The notes beneath the pieces were generated by a model. It worked only from the letters and a program-made list of their open reading frames with translations, was not told the origin of the DNA and made no database searches. Source: CAKUIA01 sp044433115 (GTDB taxonomy: Bacteria > Verrucomicrobiota > Verrucomicrobiia > Opitutales > Intestinicryptomonadaceae). Taken from it: a DNA stretch of 64,000 nucleotides. Shown here piece by piece: positions 17,993-26,515 of this stretch (position 1 is the first letter of the stretch; every line of letters begins with the position of its first letter). The stretch spans positions 18,675-82,674 of the forward strand of contig JAWXTY010000004.1 in NCBI GenBank assembly GCA_044433115.1, given 5' to 3'. Position numbers and translations under genes: made by a program.

Positions 17993-18043
17993 GTGCCTAA
18001 ACTAAATGGTGTTTGCTAATTTATGGAGGCTTATATATGCAGA

Positions 18044-18076
18044 CAAAAAAAGATTGCACCTTTGAAAGTACAATCT
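18044..18076 (-). terminator. Terminator of the ThuA-like gene (leftward)
   Basis: On the minus strand AGATTG pairs with CAATCT around a loop that contains a second short stem, followed by seven T residues. Confidence 0.75.
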
Positions 18077-18102
18077 CTTTTGATAAAGTTATTAGGCTTT
18101 AA

Positions 18103-19080
18103 TTACTTCTTTGCAGGCTTTGCAATAGGAGTAGTGTCAAGCTTTAGGTCGTCAGCTGCAAATTGCATACCTCTAGTGTAAAGTTCCAATATTTCAGGAA
18201 TGATGAATGCTCTGTGGTCGTGTCCTAAAGCAACGTAGCAAACTCTACCCTTGCCATAAGACTTAACCCATACTAGACCAAAATCGTGGTCGTCTCTATG
18301 GATTTGCTTTGACTTGTTTTTAAGGTCTCCTTTGATAGGGCTTTTGTCGAAATCTATAGCACATAGAACTCTTTGCTTAGTTCTGTCGTAGCCAGTAGTA
18401 ACTTGATAAAGCTCGTCTTCACTGATAAATTCGCTACCTTCCCAAATACCCTTAACTAGAGGGCTTTCAGTGTCCTCAATAGCAATTACAGCTTGTTGAC
18501 CACCACAAGTCCAAGGGTGATTAATAAATCTGCCACCAATTAAGTCAGCAAAAGTGTCGTTATCCTTATTAGCGTCGCAAGCTCCGTGAATACCAAACAA
18601 ACCGCCGCCATTTTCAACATAAGCCATTAAGTTTGCAAGAAGCTCATCGTGCTTAGCTGTTACTTTAGCCTTTTCTTCAGCACCAAGCTTTTTCATTTCA
18701 GCTAAAGGCTTATCAAAAATTCTGCCAGTTGTGTTACTTAGAACAACAGCGTCGAATTTAGCTAGATTATCTTTTTCAAAATTAGAAAGTTCATTGCTAA
18801 CAACAAAATCATAAGCGTCGCCAATGTTTTCCTTTAAAGTCTTGATATAATGCTCGAAAGACTGAATACCCAAAGTATGCACATAATTAGAAGAGCAGTT
18901 TGAATAAATTAAAATCTTCTTGCCCTTTGTAGCTTTTGCACTTAGAGACTTTGGAGTAGCCGCTGAAATCTGAGCTTTAATTTCGTCAGTAACTTGAGTT
19001 ACACGTTTTGCTTTTTGTGCTGTAGCACTAAGAGAGAATAAGCAAAATATTGCTGTTAGTAATATTGTAATTTTTTTCAT
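18103..19080 (-). CDS. Secreted ThuA-domain protein (trehalose-utilisation-like)
   Basis: A 325-residue protein with an N-terminal signal peptide (MKKITILLTAIFCLFSLSATAQ). The frame is open 11 codons further upstream, but the ATG at 19080 starts exactly at the signal peptide and is preferred. The body is the ThuA / class I glutamine-amidotransferase-like fold: LIYSNC near the start, ENGGGLFGIHGACD and LIGGRFINHPW, and a final VCYVALGHDHRAF. Such proteins are common in Verrucomicrobiota and Planctomycetota, often beside carbohydrate genes, but their reaction is not established. Here it stands alone. An element copy begins 54 bp upstream of its start codon. Confidence 0.85.
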   Translation of the reverse strand: MKKITILLTAIFCLFSLSATAQKAKRVTQVTDEIKAQISAATPKSLSAKATKGKKILIYSNCSSNYVHTLGIQSFEHYIKTLKENIGDAYDFVVSNELSNFEKDNLAKFDAVVLSNTTGRIFDKPLAEMKKLGAEEKAKVTAKHDELLANLMAYVENGGGLFGIHGACDANKDNDTFADLIGGRFINHPWTCGGQQAVIAIEDTESPLVKGIWEGSEFISEDELYQVTTGYDRTKQRVLCAIDFDKSPIKGDLKNKSKQIHRDDHDFGLVWVKSYGKGRVCYVALGHDHRAFIIPEILELYTRGMQFAADDLKLDTTPIAKPAKK

Positions 19081-19134
19081 TATCGTTTTTGGGTTAAAAA
19101 TATGTAGTGCCAAAACATTCGGCGTTTAAATCAA

Positions 19135-19317
19135 GGGTGGGTTCTAAAAATTAGCACTTAGCTATTTTTTAGATTATTTTGAGGTTGATTTTTTATGTTT
19201 TCAAGGAGGATAATGAATTATCTAACGCAAAAACATAGGAAATTAGACCAAAATAGGCAAAAAAGAGCAAGTGTATTTTTCATTTACTTTCTAAAAACTA
19301 ATTTTTAGAACTCACCC
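19135..19317 (+). mobile_element. TIR element copy 2 (MITE-like, 183 bp)
   Basis: Same unit as at 14821, about nine bases in ten identical by eye. The left terminus has one mismatch to the right one (GGGTGG against GGGTGA). AA flanks both ends. AAGGAGG at 19203-19209 precedes ATG 19213, which opens a 31-codon frame ending TAG 19306-19308. The palindrome here is GATAAT-GA-ATTATC. It lies between the start of the ThuA-like gene and the end of the coiled-coil gene. Confidence 0.75.
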
Positions 19318-19359
19318 AAGAATATAATCTAAACACAGCAAAAACTATAATGCAAGAAT

Positions 19360-21086
19360 TTATTTACCAGACTTCATNNNNNNNNNNNNNNNNNNNNNNN
19401 NNNNNNNNNNNNNNNNNNNNNNNNNNNNNNNNNNNNNNNNNNNNNNNNNNNNNNNNNNNNNNNNNNNNNNNNNNNNNATTTACCAGACTTCATATTTTCA
19501 TAGAAGTTTCTTGCAGCGTCTTTAGTGTATCTTGATAACAAAGGCAAAGGCGATGACACTGCAAAATTCTTAACTAGAGATAAGTTAGAAGAATTAGTCA
19601 TAATTCCCAAGAAGCTACCAGACCTATCAAAAACCAAGTCGCCTGCAGCTGGAGAGAAATCGCCAAATAGCGAAGAGAAAAAGCCAGAGTCCACCTTTGC
19701 AAAGCCAGAATACTTTTCATCTACGCTATACTTAAGCTGTCCATAATAGAAGTCTTTAGTATCTACAAGTGTAGCTTGTTCGTGCTTAAATGGATTTTGG
19801 GCAAAGCTATAAACCTTTAGTCCAGTTTTTTCTACAAAGGCTACAGGTATCTTAAATGCTAAAATATTTGTATGATACTTCAAGGAATACAAGGCAGATA
19901 AGTGGAATTTCAAGCCCTTTGCCCAAGGAGTAAATTCTAAATTTTCAGGAGCAATGAACTTATTCTTAGCCCTATCAAAAGGCGTGTCGTCTGTGCTAAA
20001 TATAGTCCAATATTCGCCATTGACATCAATAATCGCACTTCTAATAGTCTTAGTTTCTATAGAGTCATTTAAAACGCCTGTACGCTTATAGCTGACATCT
20101 ATATTCAAGGCATTTGCCTTATAAGTTTCGTAAATTTCGCTTTCAGTTAGAGGACGCATTTCGTCGACTTGCTTCGCCAACTTTTCTTGAGTATCTATAA
20201 TCTTAGTTTGGCTATCGGCTAGCTTGCCCTGACTTTCAACTAGCTTAGTTTGATTATCTGCAAGTTTATCTACGCCACTTGCAAGGGTCTGAGCGTGTTC
20301 TTGAATTTGTTGCTTTTCATTTTTTTCCAACATAACCAAGCTCTTCGCCTTTTCTAAATCCTCTTGATATATACTTGCCTTAGTCTTTTCAACTTCGAGC
20401 TGAGTGCTTAGTTCTTCGCTCTTTTGTTGTATAGAAGCCTTTTCTTGGCTGAGCGAGTCTACATCAGCCTTAGCCCTTTCTAGCTCCTCTTGCATAGCCA
20501 AAAGACGAGCCTTTAACACAGCGTCGCTCTCAGACATTTGCCCAACTTTTTCAGCCAAGGCAAGCTTTTGATTAGCTTCGTCTTTAAGCTTTTCTTCGAG
20601 AGCCTTCGAATTTTCAAAGCTTCTTTGCTTATCAGCTTCAAGGGCTTGCTTTTGAGAAATCTCGCTTTGCAACTTAGATTGAAGCTCTTTAGCTTCTGCC
20701 AAGCTTTGAGCCTTTTCTTCTTCTAAAGTTTTATTTGCTTGTTTTGATTGCTCAATTAAATCAAGAGCCTCTAACTTTTCTGTTTGCAGAGCGTCTAAAG
20801 ACTCTTGTTTCTTAGCCAATTCCAAGGCTTGTTCCTTAGAAATATCTTCTATTTCCTTAGCCCTAGACGAGTATTCATCTACCTTAGAATTTAAGCTATC
20901 TCTATTTTCCTTCTCTTTATCTAATGACATTCTAAGCAAATCGACTAGCTGCGAGTCTGCATAGGGAGTAACTATCAAATCGTCCTTTGGAGCTTCCTGC
21001 TTAGTAGGTAAATCATCGAAAGAAATCATACCTAGCATACTAAGTAAAAGGAAGTCGCAAATAACAATTAGTAGTGTTTTATTCAT
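19360..21086 (-). CDS. Membrane-anchored coiled-coil protein with degenerate trypsin-like C-terminal domain
   Basis: Residues 1-20 form a hydrophobic anchor or uncleaved signal. Residues of about 50-320 are a continuous heptad-rich coiled coil of Glu, Lys, Gln and Leu. The last 200 or so residues form a globular domain whose segment GDLVFDRSGSFLGIM resembles the end of trypsin-like proteases (usual pattern GNSGGPVFDxxGxLVGI). The catalytic GxSG is absent, so if it has this fold it is inactive. The coding sequence crosses the 100-N gap. The left flank encodes MKSGK then TAA (stop 19360-19362), the same residues as the right flank, so the natural protein probably ends there at about 538 residues. 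It follows fabD by 36 bp. Function unknown; a periplasmic spacer or scaffold is plausible. Confidence 0.7.
19378..19477. other. Assembly gap of exactly 100 N, probably spurious
   Basis: One hundred N residues, the conventional size for a gap of unknown length. The 16 bases on either side are identical (ATTTACCAGACTTCAT at 19362-19377 and 19478-19493). Two contig ends therefore appear to overlap, and joining them restores an intact gene end without missing sequence. Confidence 0.85.
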
Positions 21087-21106
21087 AAGAGAGGAGTTTG
21101 AGAAGT

Positions 21107-21126
21107 GAGTGTGTTCTAAAAATTAG
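21107..21126. repeat. Solitary terminus of the TIR element at the fabD stop
   Basis: The core GTTCTAAAAATTAG matches one end of the 183-bp element, with no partner terminus nearby. It includes the TAA stop of fabD (complement of 21123-21125) and lies in the 36-bp gap before the coiled-coil gene. It could be a remnant or a chance match. Confidence 0.4.
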
Positions 21127-22025
21127 AAGTCCTTTTCGTCTGCTATAGACTTAACATTATAAGCCCTGTTTATACGCTTTGCCATACCAGCAAGAACGCC
21201 ACCAGGACCACATTCATAAAATTGTTCAACGCCCAATTTTGCAGCATTTTCCATACAATCTTGCCACCTTACAGACATCACAACCTGCTTAATCAAAGCT
21301 TCCTTGATAGCAACTGGGTCTGAAATTTCCTCAGCAGTTGTATTAGTAAATACCTTAATATTAGGCTTTTTAAATTCTATATCAGCTAAGAACTTTGCAA
21401 ATTCTTCTCTAGCTGGCTCCATCAATTTACTGTGATATGCCCCTGCAACCTTTAGAGGAACAGCCATTTTAAAGTCTTTAGTTTCAGCAACTTTAGCCCC
21501 AGCTTTGCCAATTTTGTCAGCGTCTCCAGATATAACTATTTGCCCTGTGCAGTTTAAATTTGCAATTTCCACATCAAATTCTTGGCAATATTCCTTAGCT
21601 AAATCCAAAGAGCCACCAATTAAGCACAACATAGCACCCTTAGAAGCCTCACAAGCCATTTGCATTAAAGCCCCACGCTTTTCAACAATCTTCAAGCCTG
21701 TTTCAAAGTCATAAGTGCCAGCAATGGCGTGAGCAGTCAATTCGCCCAAAGATAAACCCAAGGCACATTCCAAATTATCCAAAGCACCACGCTTCTTTAA
21801 AATAGTAGCAACAGAAATGCCGTGTATATACAACGCAACTTGGCAGATATTAGTTTTAGTTAATTCTTCTATAGGTCCTTCAAAGCAATACTTACTTAGA
21901 GGCAAGCCCAAAGCAGAGTCTGCCCTTTCAAATAGTTCTTTAACTTCGCTATGAGCCTCATAGAGAGACTTTGCCATACCAACGCATTGTGCACCTTGTC
22001 CTGAAAATAATAATCCTGTTTTCAT
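21123..22025 (-). CDS. fabD: Malonyl-CoA:ACP transacylase
   Basis: A 300-residue enzyme that loads malonyl groups from CoA to acyl carrier protein for fatty acid synthesis. It has the N-terminal LLFSGQGAQ loop and the nucleophile elbow GLSLGE with Ser92. The family normally reads GHSLGE, so the residue before the serine is Leu instead of His. The catalytic histidine is in the GAYHSKLM segment. The C-terminal FYECGPGGVLAGM is typical. It is the last clearly enzymatic gene of the leftward cluster with mlaE, mlaF, mlaD and pqiC, linking fatty acid supply with lipid transport. The Leu substitution does not remove a catalytic residue, so activity is expected. Confidence 0.93.
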   Translation of the reverse strand: MKTGLLFSGQGAQCVGMAKSLYEAHSEVKELFERADSALGLPLSKYCFEGPIEELTKTNICQVALYIHGISVATILKKRGALDNLECALGLSLGELTAHAIAGTYDFETGLKIVEKRGALMQMACEASKGAMLCLIGGSLDLAKEYCQEFDVEIANLNCTGQIVISGDADKIGKAGAKVAETKDFKMAVPLKVAGAYHSKLMEPAREEFAKFLADIEFKKPNIKVFTNTTAEEISDPVAIKEALIKQVVMSVRWQDCMENAAKLGVEQFYECGPGGVLAGMAKRINRAYNVKSIADEKDF

Positions 22026-22037
22026 TTGTTATAATCC

Positions 22038-22667
22038 TTAATCTTTAGATTTTATAGTTACTGTTGCCTTAGAGCTTTTAAAAATCGAGTCAATAATATC
22101 TAAAGACAAATCCGAAAGCAAAGTAGAAATCGAGTCTACATAGCCTGCATAAGATTTGCCATTAGCTATAGTTTTTTCAAAAACGCCATCAGCTAAAAGT
22201 TTATTTGCCTTAGGGTCGCCCAAAGTCCAAGTAGCCTTAATAGTCGACTCCTTGCCCAAAGTTCCACATAATTCATTTATAGAAATAGATAAAGTAGGCA
22301 ATTTGCTATCAAAGGCTGCCATAGGGTAAGCATAAATCTTAGAATTAGGAGCTGAATTGCTCATAAAGTTCAAATAAATTACCCTTGCCACTGCATTATT
22401 TAGAGGCTCGCCCCACCTGTTAATTTCCGACACAAGCAAAGTATTAGCCCCTAAATAAGAGACAACTTGAGGCTTATCCATATAATTAGGCAAAGCAATA
22501 GGCGACACATTCATATTTAGATAATGCTTCGTGCTATCCTTTGCAGGCTTTTCCTTTAATACATAAAATACAGTAGGGTCTTCTTCTGGTTTCAATAACC
22601 CAGACAAGCAACCAGACAAGCTAAAACTCAATGCAGATAAAAGTGTGATTATATATATCTTTTTCAT
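22038..22667 (-). CDS. PqiC-like ABC-transport auxiliary lipoprotein
   Basis: A 209-residue lipoprotein with lipobox LSGC (Cys about residue 20) after a short hydrophobic signal. The mature start TVFYVLKEK and the segment VSEINRWGEPLNNAVARVIYLN match the PqiC/DUF330 family. Those are outer-membrane lipoproteins that work with MCE-domain tunnels in lipid transport between the membranes. The gene sits 9 bp downstream of the MlaD-like gene, as expected for a Pqi- or Mce-type system. MlaA and MlaC are not in the window. Confidence 0.85.
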   Translation of the reverse strand: MKKIYIITLLSALSFSLSGCLSGLLKPEEDPTVFYVLKEKPAKDSTKHYLNMNVSPIALPNYMDKPQVVSYLGANTLLVSEINRWGEPLNNAVARVIYLNFMSNSAPNSKIYAYPMAAFDSKLPTLSISINELCGTLGKESTIKATWTLGDPKANKLLADGVFEKTIANGKSYAGYVDSISTLLSDLSLDIIDSIFKSSKATVTIKSKD

Positions 22668-22676
22668 AAAAATTCC

Positions 22677-23669
22677 TTATTTCTTAGATGACTCTAAAGG
22701 CTTTCCCTTTAGCAAGGCACTTGGGTTACGCTCTAAGTATTCCATTAGAGATTGAGCCGATTGTGAAGTGCTTCTTAGTGTGTTTAAGAGAAGCGAAAAC
22801 TCTGTCATAAAAGGAGAATAGCGAGATGTCATAGCATTTATATTATCCAAAAATTCATCGCCTTTACTTAGAGTATTTCCAAAATTTTTCGACATAGTAT
22901 TAAGTTCGCCACTTGCAGTCAAGAGTAAAGTATCAGCTCCGTCAAGCACCTTGTTTAACTTTTCTATAGAAAGCTTTATGTCAGCACCTTCGACCAAGTC
23001 ATTTATATCAGCTAAGAGCTTTACAGCATTTTCGCTAATATTCTTTGTATCTAGCTCTTCAAGCTTTGCATTTAAAGTTATCAAAGCCTTATTTACGTTA
23101 GTTCCTATTTCAGCCAAAGGCATCTTAGAAACTTCGTCTGCAACCTTAGTCAATTTTTTACTCAACTCGTCAAAGGCATTCGAAGGCATTGTAGGCATCT
23201 CTTGCAAGTCTACCCCCTTATAGCTATATTCAAATACATCGCCCTCTTTTGCAAAGTAGTCCAACTCTATATACAACATACCTGTAACTATACTTTGATA
23301 AGCCAACTTTGCCCTCAAGCCCTCCTTAATTGCTAAATCTATCTTCTCATTAAGCCCACCTGAGTCCTCTTCACTAAAAGAATAATTAACATCGCCTCCC
23401 TCTATAAGAGAGAAAACAACCATTACCTTCTGAGCCTTTATACTAGAGTCGCTACTAATATAAATCTTGTTAATCTTACCAAGAGTTACCCCCTTATATT
23501 TAACAGGAGCACCCACGTCTAAGCCATTTACAGTTTCGTTAAAGAAGCATATATAATCTTTCGTTTTTTGAAAGAATTTGCCTGCTCCCAACACTATTAT
23601 ACCAGCAAATAACAAAAAGATTGCTGTTATTACAAATATTCCTATCGCTAATGGATTTGCTTTTTTCAT
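22677..23669 (-). CDS. mlaD: MlaD-like MCE-domain lipid transport protein
   Basis: A 330-residue protein with one N-terminal transmembrane helix (about residues 9-29) and a single MCE domain (about 35-130) with VNGLDVGAPVKYKGVTLGKI. A long helical region follows. MCE proteins form hexameric rings or tubes carrying phospholipids across the periplasm. A single MCE domain is Mla-like, whereas the long helical tail and the adjacent PqiC-type lipoprotein recall other MCE systems in which the helices form a channel. It lies between mlaF (16 bp upstream) and pqiC. Confidence 0.92.
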   Translation of the reverse strand: MKKANPLAIGIFVITAIFLLFAGIIVLGAGKFFQKTKDYICFFNETVNGLDVGAPVKYKGVTLGKINKIYISSDSSIKAQKVMVVFSLIEGGDVNYSFSEEDSGGLNEKIDLAIKEGLRAKLAYQSIVTGMLYIELDYFAKEGDVFEYSYKGVDLQEMPTMPSNAFDELSKKLTKVADEVSKMPLAEIGTNVNKALITLNAKLEELDTKNISENAVKLLADINDLVEGADIKLSIEKLNKVLDGADTLLLTASGELNTMSKNFGNTLSKGDEFLDNINAMTSRYSPFMTEFSLLLNTLRSTSQSAQSLMEYLERNPSALLKGKPLESSKK

Positions 23670-23685
23670 ATTTTTATTTATCCCC

Positions 23686-24441
23686 CTATTTACTTCGAGG
23701 GTCTATTCCTCTGTTTAAGAAAATTCTGACATCTTCGTAATCGCTGTCAACTAAATCTTTAGGATTACCTAAAATGCCCTGCCTTTTTGTCTTTGTATCT
23801 AAAAATACTGCATTGTCGGCTATTGCAAATATACTTGCTAACTCGTGCGTTACAACAACTATAGTCGAGCCTATGCTTTCCTTTAGCTCTAAAATTAAAT
23901 CGTCTAAGTTCCTTGAGCTAATAGGGTCTAAGCCAGCACTTGGTTCGTCGAAAAACAGCACTTGAGGGTCTAGTGCCATAGCTCTTGCCAAGCCTGCCCT
24001 CTTTGCCATACCCCCACTTATCTCTGAGGGATAAAACGAGCCAAAGCCTCCTAAGCCTACTAAAGATAACTTAACTTGGGCAATTTCTTCCATATCCTTT
24101 TTAGATAAAGATGTATATCTCTTTAAAGGCAACTGTATATTTTCCGACAAAGTCAAAGCAGACCACAAAGCCCCACCTTGATATAAAACGCCAAAGTTTT
24201 TCAACATTTCCTTTTGCTTGTCCTCATCAGCATTAGTAAAGTCTACCCCATTATAAAGCACTGAACCCTTTGCTGGCTTTCTCAAACCAATCATATTCCT
24301 AAGAAGCGTACTCTTACCACAGCCACTGCCTCCCATAATGACAAAGACTTCGCCTGAATTTATAGTAAAATTCAAGTCATTCATCACAACATAATCGTCG
24401 TATGCCAAAGTAACATCTTTTAATTTAATTTCGCAACTCAT
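23686..24441 (-). CDS. mlaF: MlaF-like ABC transporter ATP-binding protein
   Basis: A 251-residue cytoplasmic ATPase that powers the MCE lipid transporter. Walker A is GGSGCGKST (37-45), the signature motif is SGGMAKRAG (142-150), a form characteristic of Mla/Mce ATPases, and Walker B is VLFFDEPSAG (161-170). The switch histidine is in VVTHE. The start codon overlaps the stop of the permease gene by 4 bp, indicating translational coupling. Confidence 0.95.
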   Translation of the reverse strand: MSCEIKLKDVTLAYDDYVVMNDLNFTINSGEVFVIMGGSGCGKSTLLRNMIGLRKPAKGSVLYNGVDFTNADEDKQKEMLKNFGVLYQGGALWSALTLSENIQLPLKRYTSLSKKDMEEIAQVKLSLVGLGGFGSFYPSEISGGMAKRAGLARAMALDPQVLFFDEPSAGLDPISSRNLDDLILELKESIGSTIVVVTHELASIFAIADNAVFLDTKTKRQGILGNPKDLVDSDYEDVRIFLNRGIDPRSK

Positions 24442-25595
24442 ATACCAAAAATGTTGAAGATTACTGCAAAGACTGCGTCTGCAACTATAATTATTGTAAT
24501 ACTACTTACAACACTTGCCGTAGTTGCCAAACCCACGCTTGCCGAAGAGCTACCACAACGCATACCCTTCAAGCAACCTATAACTGCAACTATCACACCA
24601 AAAACAAAACTCTTGCAAAAGCCTGTCATACAATGCGTTACAGTCAATGCAGTCTGAGTCCTTACCATATACTGATCAAAATTTAAATCAAATAGCGTAC
24701 AAGAAATTAAAGCTCCTCCTGCTATACCAACTACATCTGCAAAAATCGTCAAAAGCGGAAACATTGCTATCAATGCAATCAATCTTGGCATAACCAAGTA
24801 CTCTATAGGCGATATACCAAAAGTCTCGTAGGCTGAAATTTCCTCGTTGACTTTCATAGTCCCAAGCTCAGCTGCAAAAGCTGCCCCAGTTCTACCTGCC
24901 ATAACAATACCAACCATTATCACGCCCATCTCTCTAACCATCGCCAAACCAACTAAGTCAGCTGTGTATATCTCAGAGCCATACATTGCCAGTTGCACAC
25001 CTCCAACAAAGGCTAAAATCAAGCCTATCAAAAAGCTAATTAGCGTAACTATAGGCAATGCCTCAATGCCAGCTCTTTGGATAATTAGCATAAAGTCCTC
25101 CCTGCTAAAAGAAGCCTTTCCACGCAATAATCTAAAGAAACAAAGCACCAATTCGCCTATAAATTCAAACTGCCCCTTTGCGTTGCCTACTGCATTTATA
25201 GTATGAGAACCAACTCTATGAACCAAGTTCGCCCTCTTTTCCTCTTGCTTGTTTACCTTAGACTCTACAGATGTCGCCAAAAGCATTAGTTTTCGCATAG
25301 CCTCAGGCAAAGAGTCCATATCAAAGTCTATATTCCTTGCCTTTGCAAATTCATAGCACTTCAATAAAAAAGATATAGCACTCGAGTCGAAATTAATAAC
25401 TTTACCAGCAGATACCGAAAGCTTATCAATTCCCTTTACATTCAACTCTTCTTCTATAGCTGAAGATGGCGTTCTCGCATTAGAAAAAACCCAGTCGCCC
25501 TGCATAAGCAAAACTGCCCTAGCCCCATCTATGCTAAGAGTAGCAGTCGCTAAAGCTTCTTTGCCTGCTTTTTCATTTTCTTTAAAAAACGCCAT
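24438..25595 (-). CDS. mlaE: MlaE-like permease with fused N-terminal STAS domain
   Basis: A 385-residue protein. The N-terminal 110 or so residues resemble a STAS domain, the role played in E. coli by the separate MlaB subunit. The rest is an MlaE/YrbE permease with about five to six membrane helices and the conserved stretches VREMGVIMVGIVMAGRTGA and AAELGTMKVNEEISA. With MlaF, MlaD and the PqiC-like lipoprotein it makes a complete inner-membrane lipid transport module. It overlaps mlaF by 4 bp and begins 26 bp after the acidic protein gene. The STAS assignment rests on position and on the short alpha/beta pattern, not on a conserved motif. Confidence 0.9.
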   Translation of the reverse strand: MAFFKENEKAGKEALATATLSIDGARAVLLMQGDWVFSNARTPSSAIEEELNVKGIDKLSVSAGKVINFDSSAISFLLKCYEFAKARNIDFDMDSLPEAMRKLMLLATSVESKVNKQEEKRANLVHRVGSHTINAVGNAKGQFEFIGELVLCFFRLLRGKASFSREDFMLIIQRAGIEALPIVTLISFLIGLILAFVGGVQLAMYGSEIYTADLVGLAMVREMGVIMVGIVMAGRTGAAFAAELGTMKVNEEISAYETFGISPIEYLVMPRLIALIAMFPLLTIFADVVGIAGGALISCTLFDLNFDQYMVRTQTALTVTHCMTGFCKSFVFGVIVAVIGCLKGMRCGSSSASVGLATTASVVSSITIIIVADAVFAVIFNIFGI

Positions 25596-25621
25596 TATTC
25601 ATATACTTCTTGGATAGAAGA

Positions 25622-26344
25622 CTAGTAACGATCGTCCTCGTCGTCGAAAGACATAGAACCCATATCGCCAAAGTCCTCATCTTCGTCCTCGTCCCATTGC
25701 ATAGTATCGTCTTCTTCTAAAGACTCTTCGTCCTCTGGGAGGTCTTCGATTTCGTCATATTCCTTATCTTCAGAGTTGTCCTCGTCTAGCTCGTCCTCTT
25801 CCAAAGAATAGCCCTCAGGGATATATTCTAAAATATCCATAATTTCATAGAAAGCGTGTATAGACTTACCTTCCATATAGTCGCTATGGAATTTGTCTCT
25901 CAACTGTTCTTCTAAGTCCTCTATAGTTAAGTCCTCTTCGAACTTGAAAGTTTTATTTAGCATTTTGATTTGCAAATAAGTAATATGCGTTAAAAACTCA
26001 GCATAAAAGCCAGTTTCGTCGTCTATATTATTAGGGAACAAGAAAATATGCTCATTTGCGTCCATTACAGAGTCATTAGTCTTAAGAAGTTTTACACCCT
26101 TTTCGCCATCTTGACTATCTATAACAAAGCTAAAAAATGCTTTTTCTACAAGACTTTCTTCCAAGCCATATTCCTTTAAAGATTGCAATGTTTCGATGAA
26201 ATGCACAGTTTGTCTTGGGTCTAAAACGCTGATACCATCATAATCCCAATTCACCTTGTCGCTAGTTTCGTAGACCCACCAGTTATTATCACTGCCAAAT
26301 CTTGCTTTACACCATTTTAATTTTGTTGATTGATTTCTTGCCAT
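25622..26344 (-). CDS. Acidic protein of unknown function, first gene of the mla cluster
   Basis: A 240-residue protein starting MARNQSTKLKWCKARFG. A frame extension to 26365 would need a GTG and adds seven non-conserved-looking residues, so the ATG at 26344 is preferred. The first 160 residues look globular, with aromatic and hydrophobic segments. The last 65 or so are extremely acidic (long Asp/Glu runs interspersed with Met, Ser and Gly). No signal peptide or membrane helix is seen, so it is probably cytoplasmic. It lies 26 bp upstream of mlaE and is likely cotranscribed. I do not recognise the family. The acidic tail could bind basic partners or metal, but nothing shows this directly. Confidence 0.7.
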   Translation of the reverse strand: MARNQSTKLKWCKARFGSDNNWWVYETSDKVNWDYDGISVLDPRQTVHFIETLQSLKEYGLEESLVEKAFFSFVIDSQDGEKGVKLLKTNDSVMDANEHIFLFPNNIDDETGFYAEFLTHITYLQIKMLNKTFKFEEDLTIEDLEEQLRDKFHSDYMEGKSIHAFYEIMDILEYIPEGYSLEEDELDEDNSEDKEYDEIEDLPEDEESLEEDDTMQWDEDEDEDFGDMGSMSFDDEDDRY

Positions 26345-26452
26345 ATAAAAATTTATTAAGTTCACTATTTTAAGACTTATACGGAAACTTCAAGCATATT
26401 TTTACTTTTTTTTAATATTTTTACGCTTTTAAGCCAAATTTAAAGTCTTTTT

Positions 26453-26487
26453 ATAAAAAAATGAGGCTTTGCATTTCTTGCAAAACC
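26453..26487 (-). terminator. Terminator of the HEAT-repeat gene (leftward)
   Basis: Read leftward: GGTTTTGCA-AGAAA-TGCAAAGCC (one G-U pair), then a T-rich run. Confidence 0.82.
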
Positions 26488-26515
26488 CCACTTGATAAAG
26501 ATATTAAGCTAAAGC

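Noticed and set aside
19350..19535. Rightward frame across the N run
   Set aside because: Most of its codons are N; it is antisense to the coiled-coil gene and has no support.
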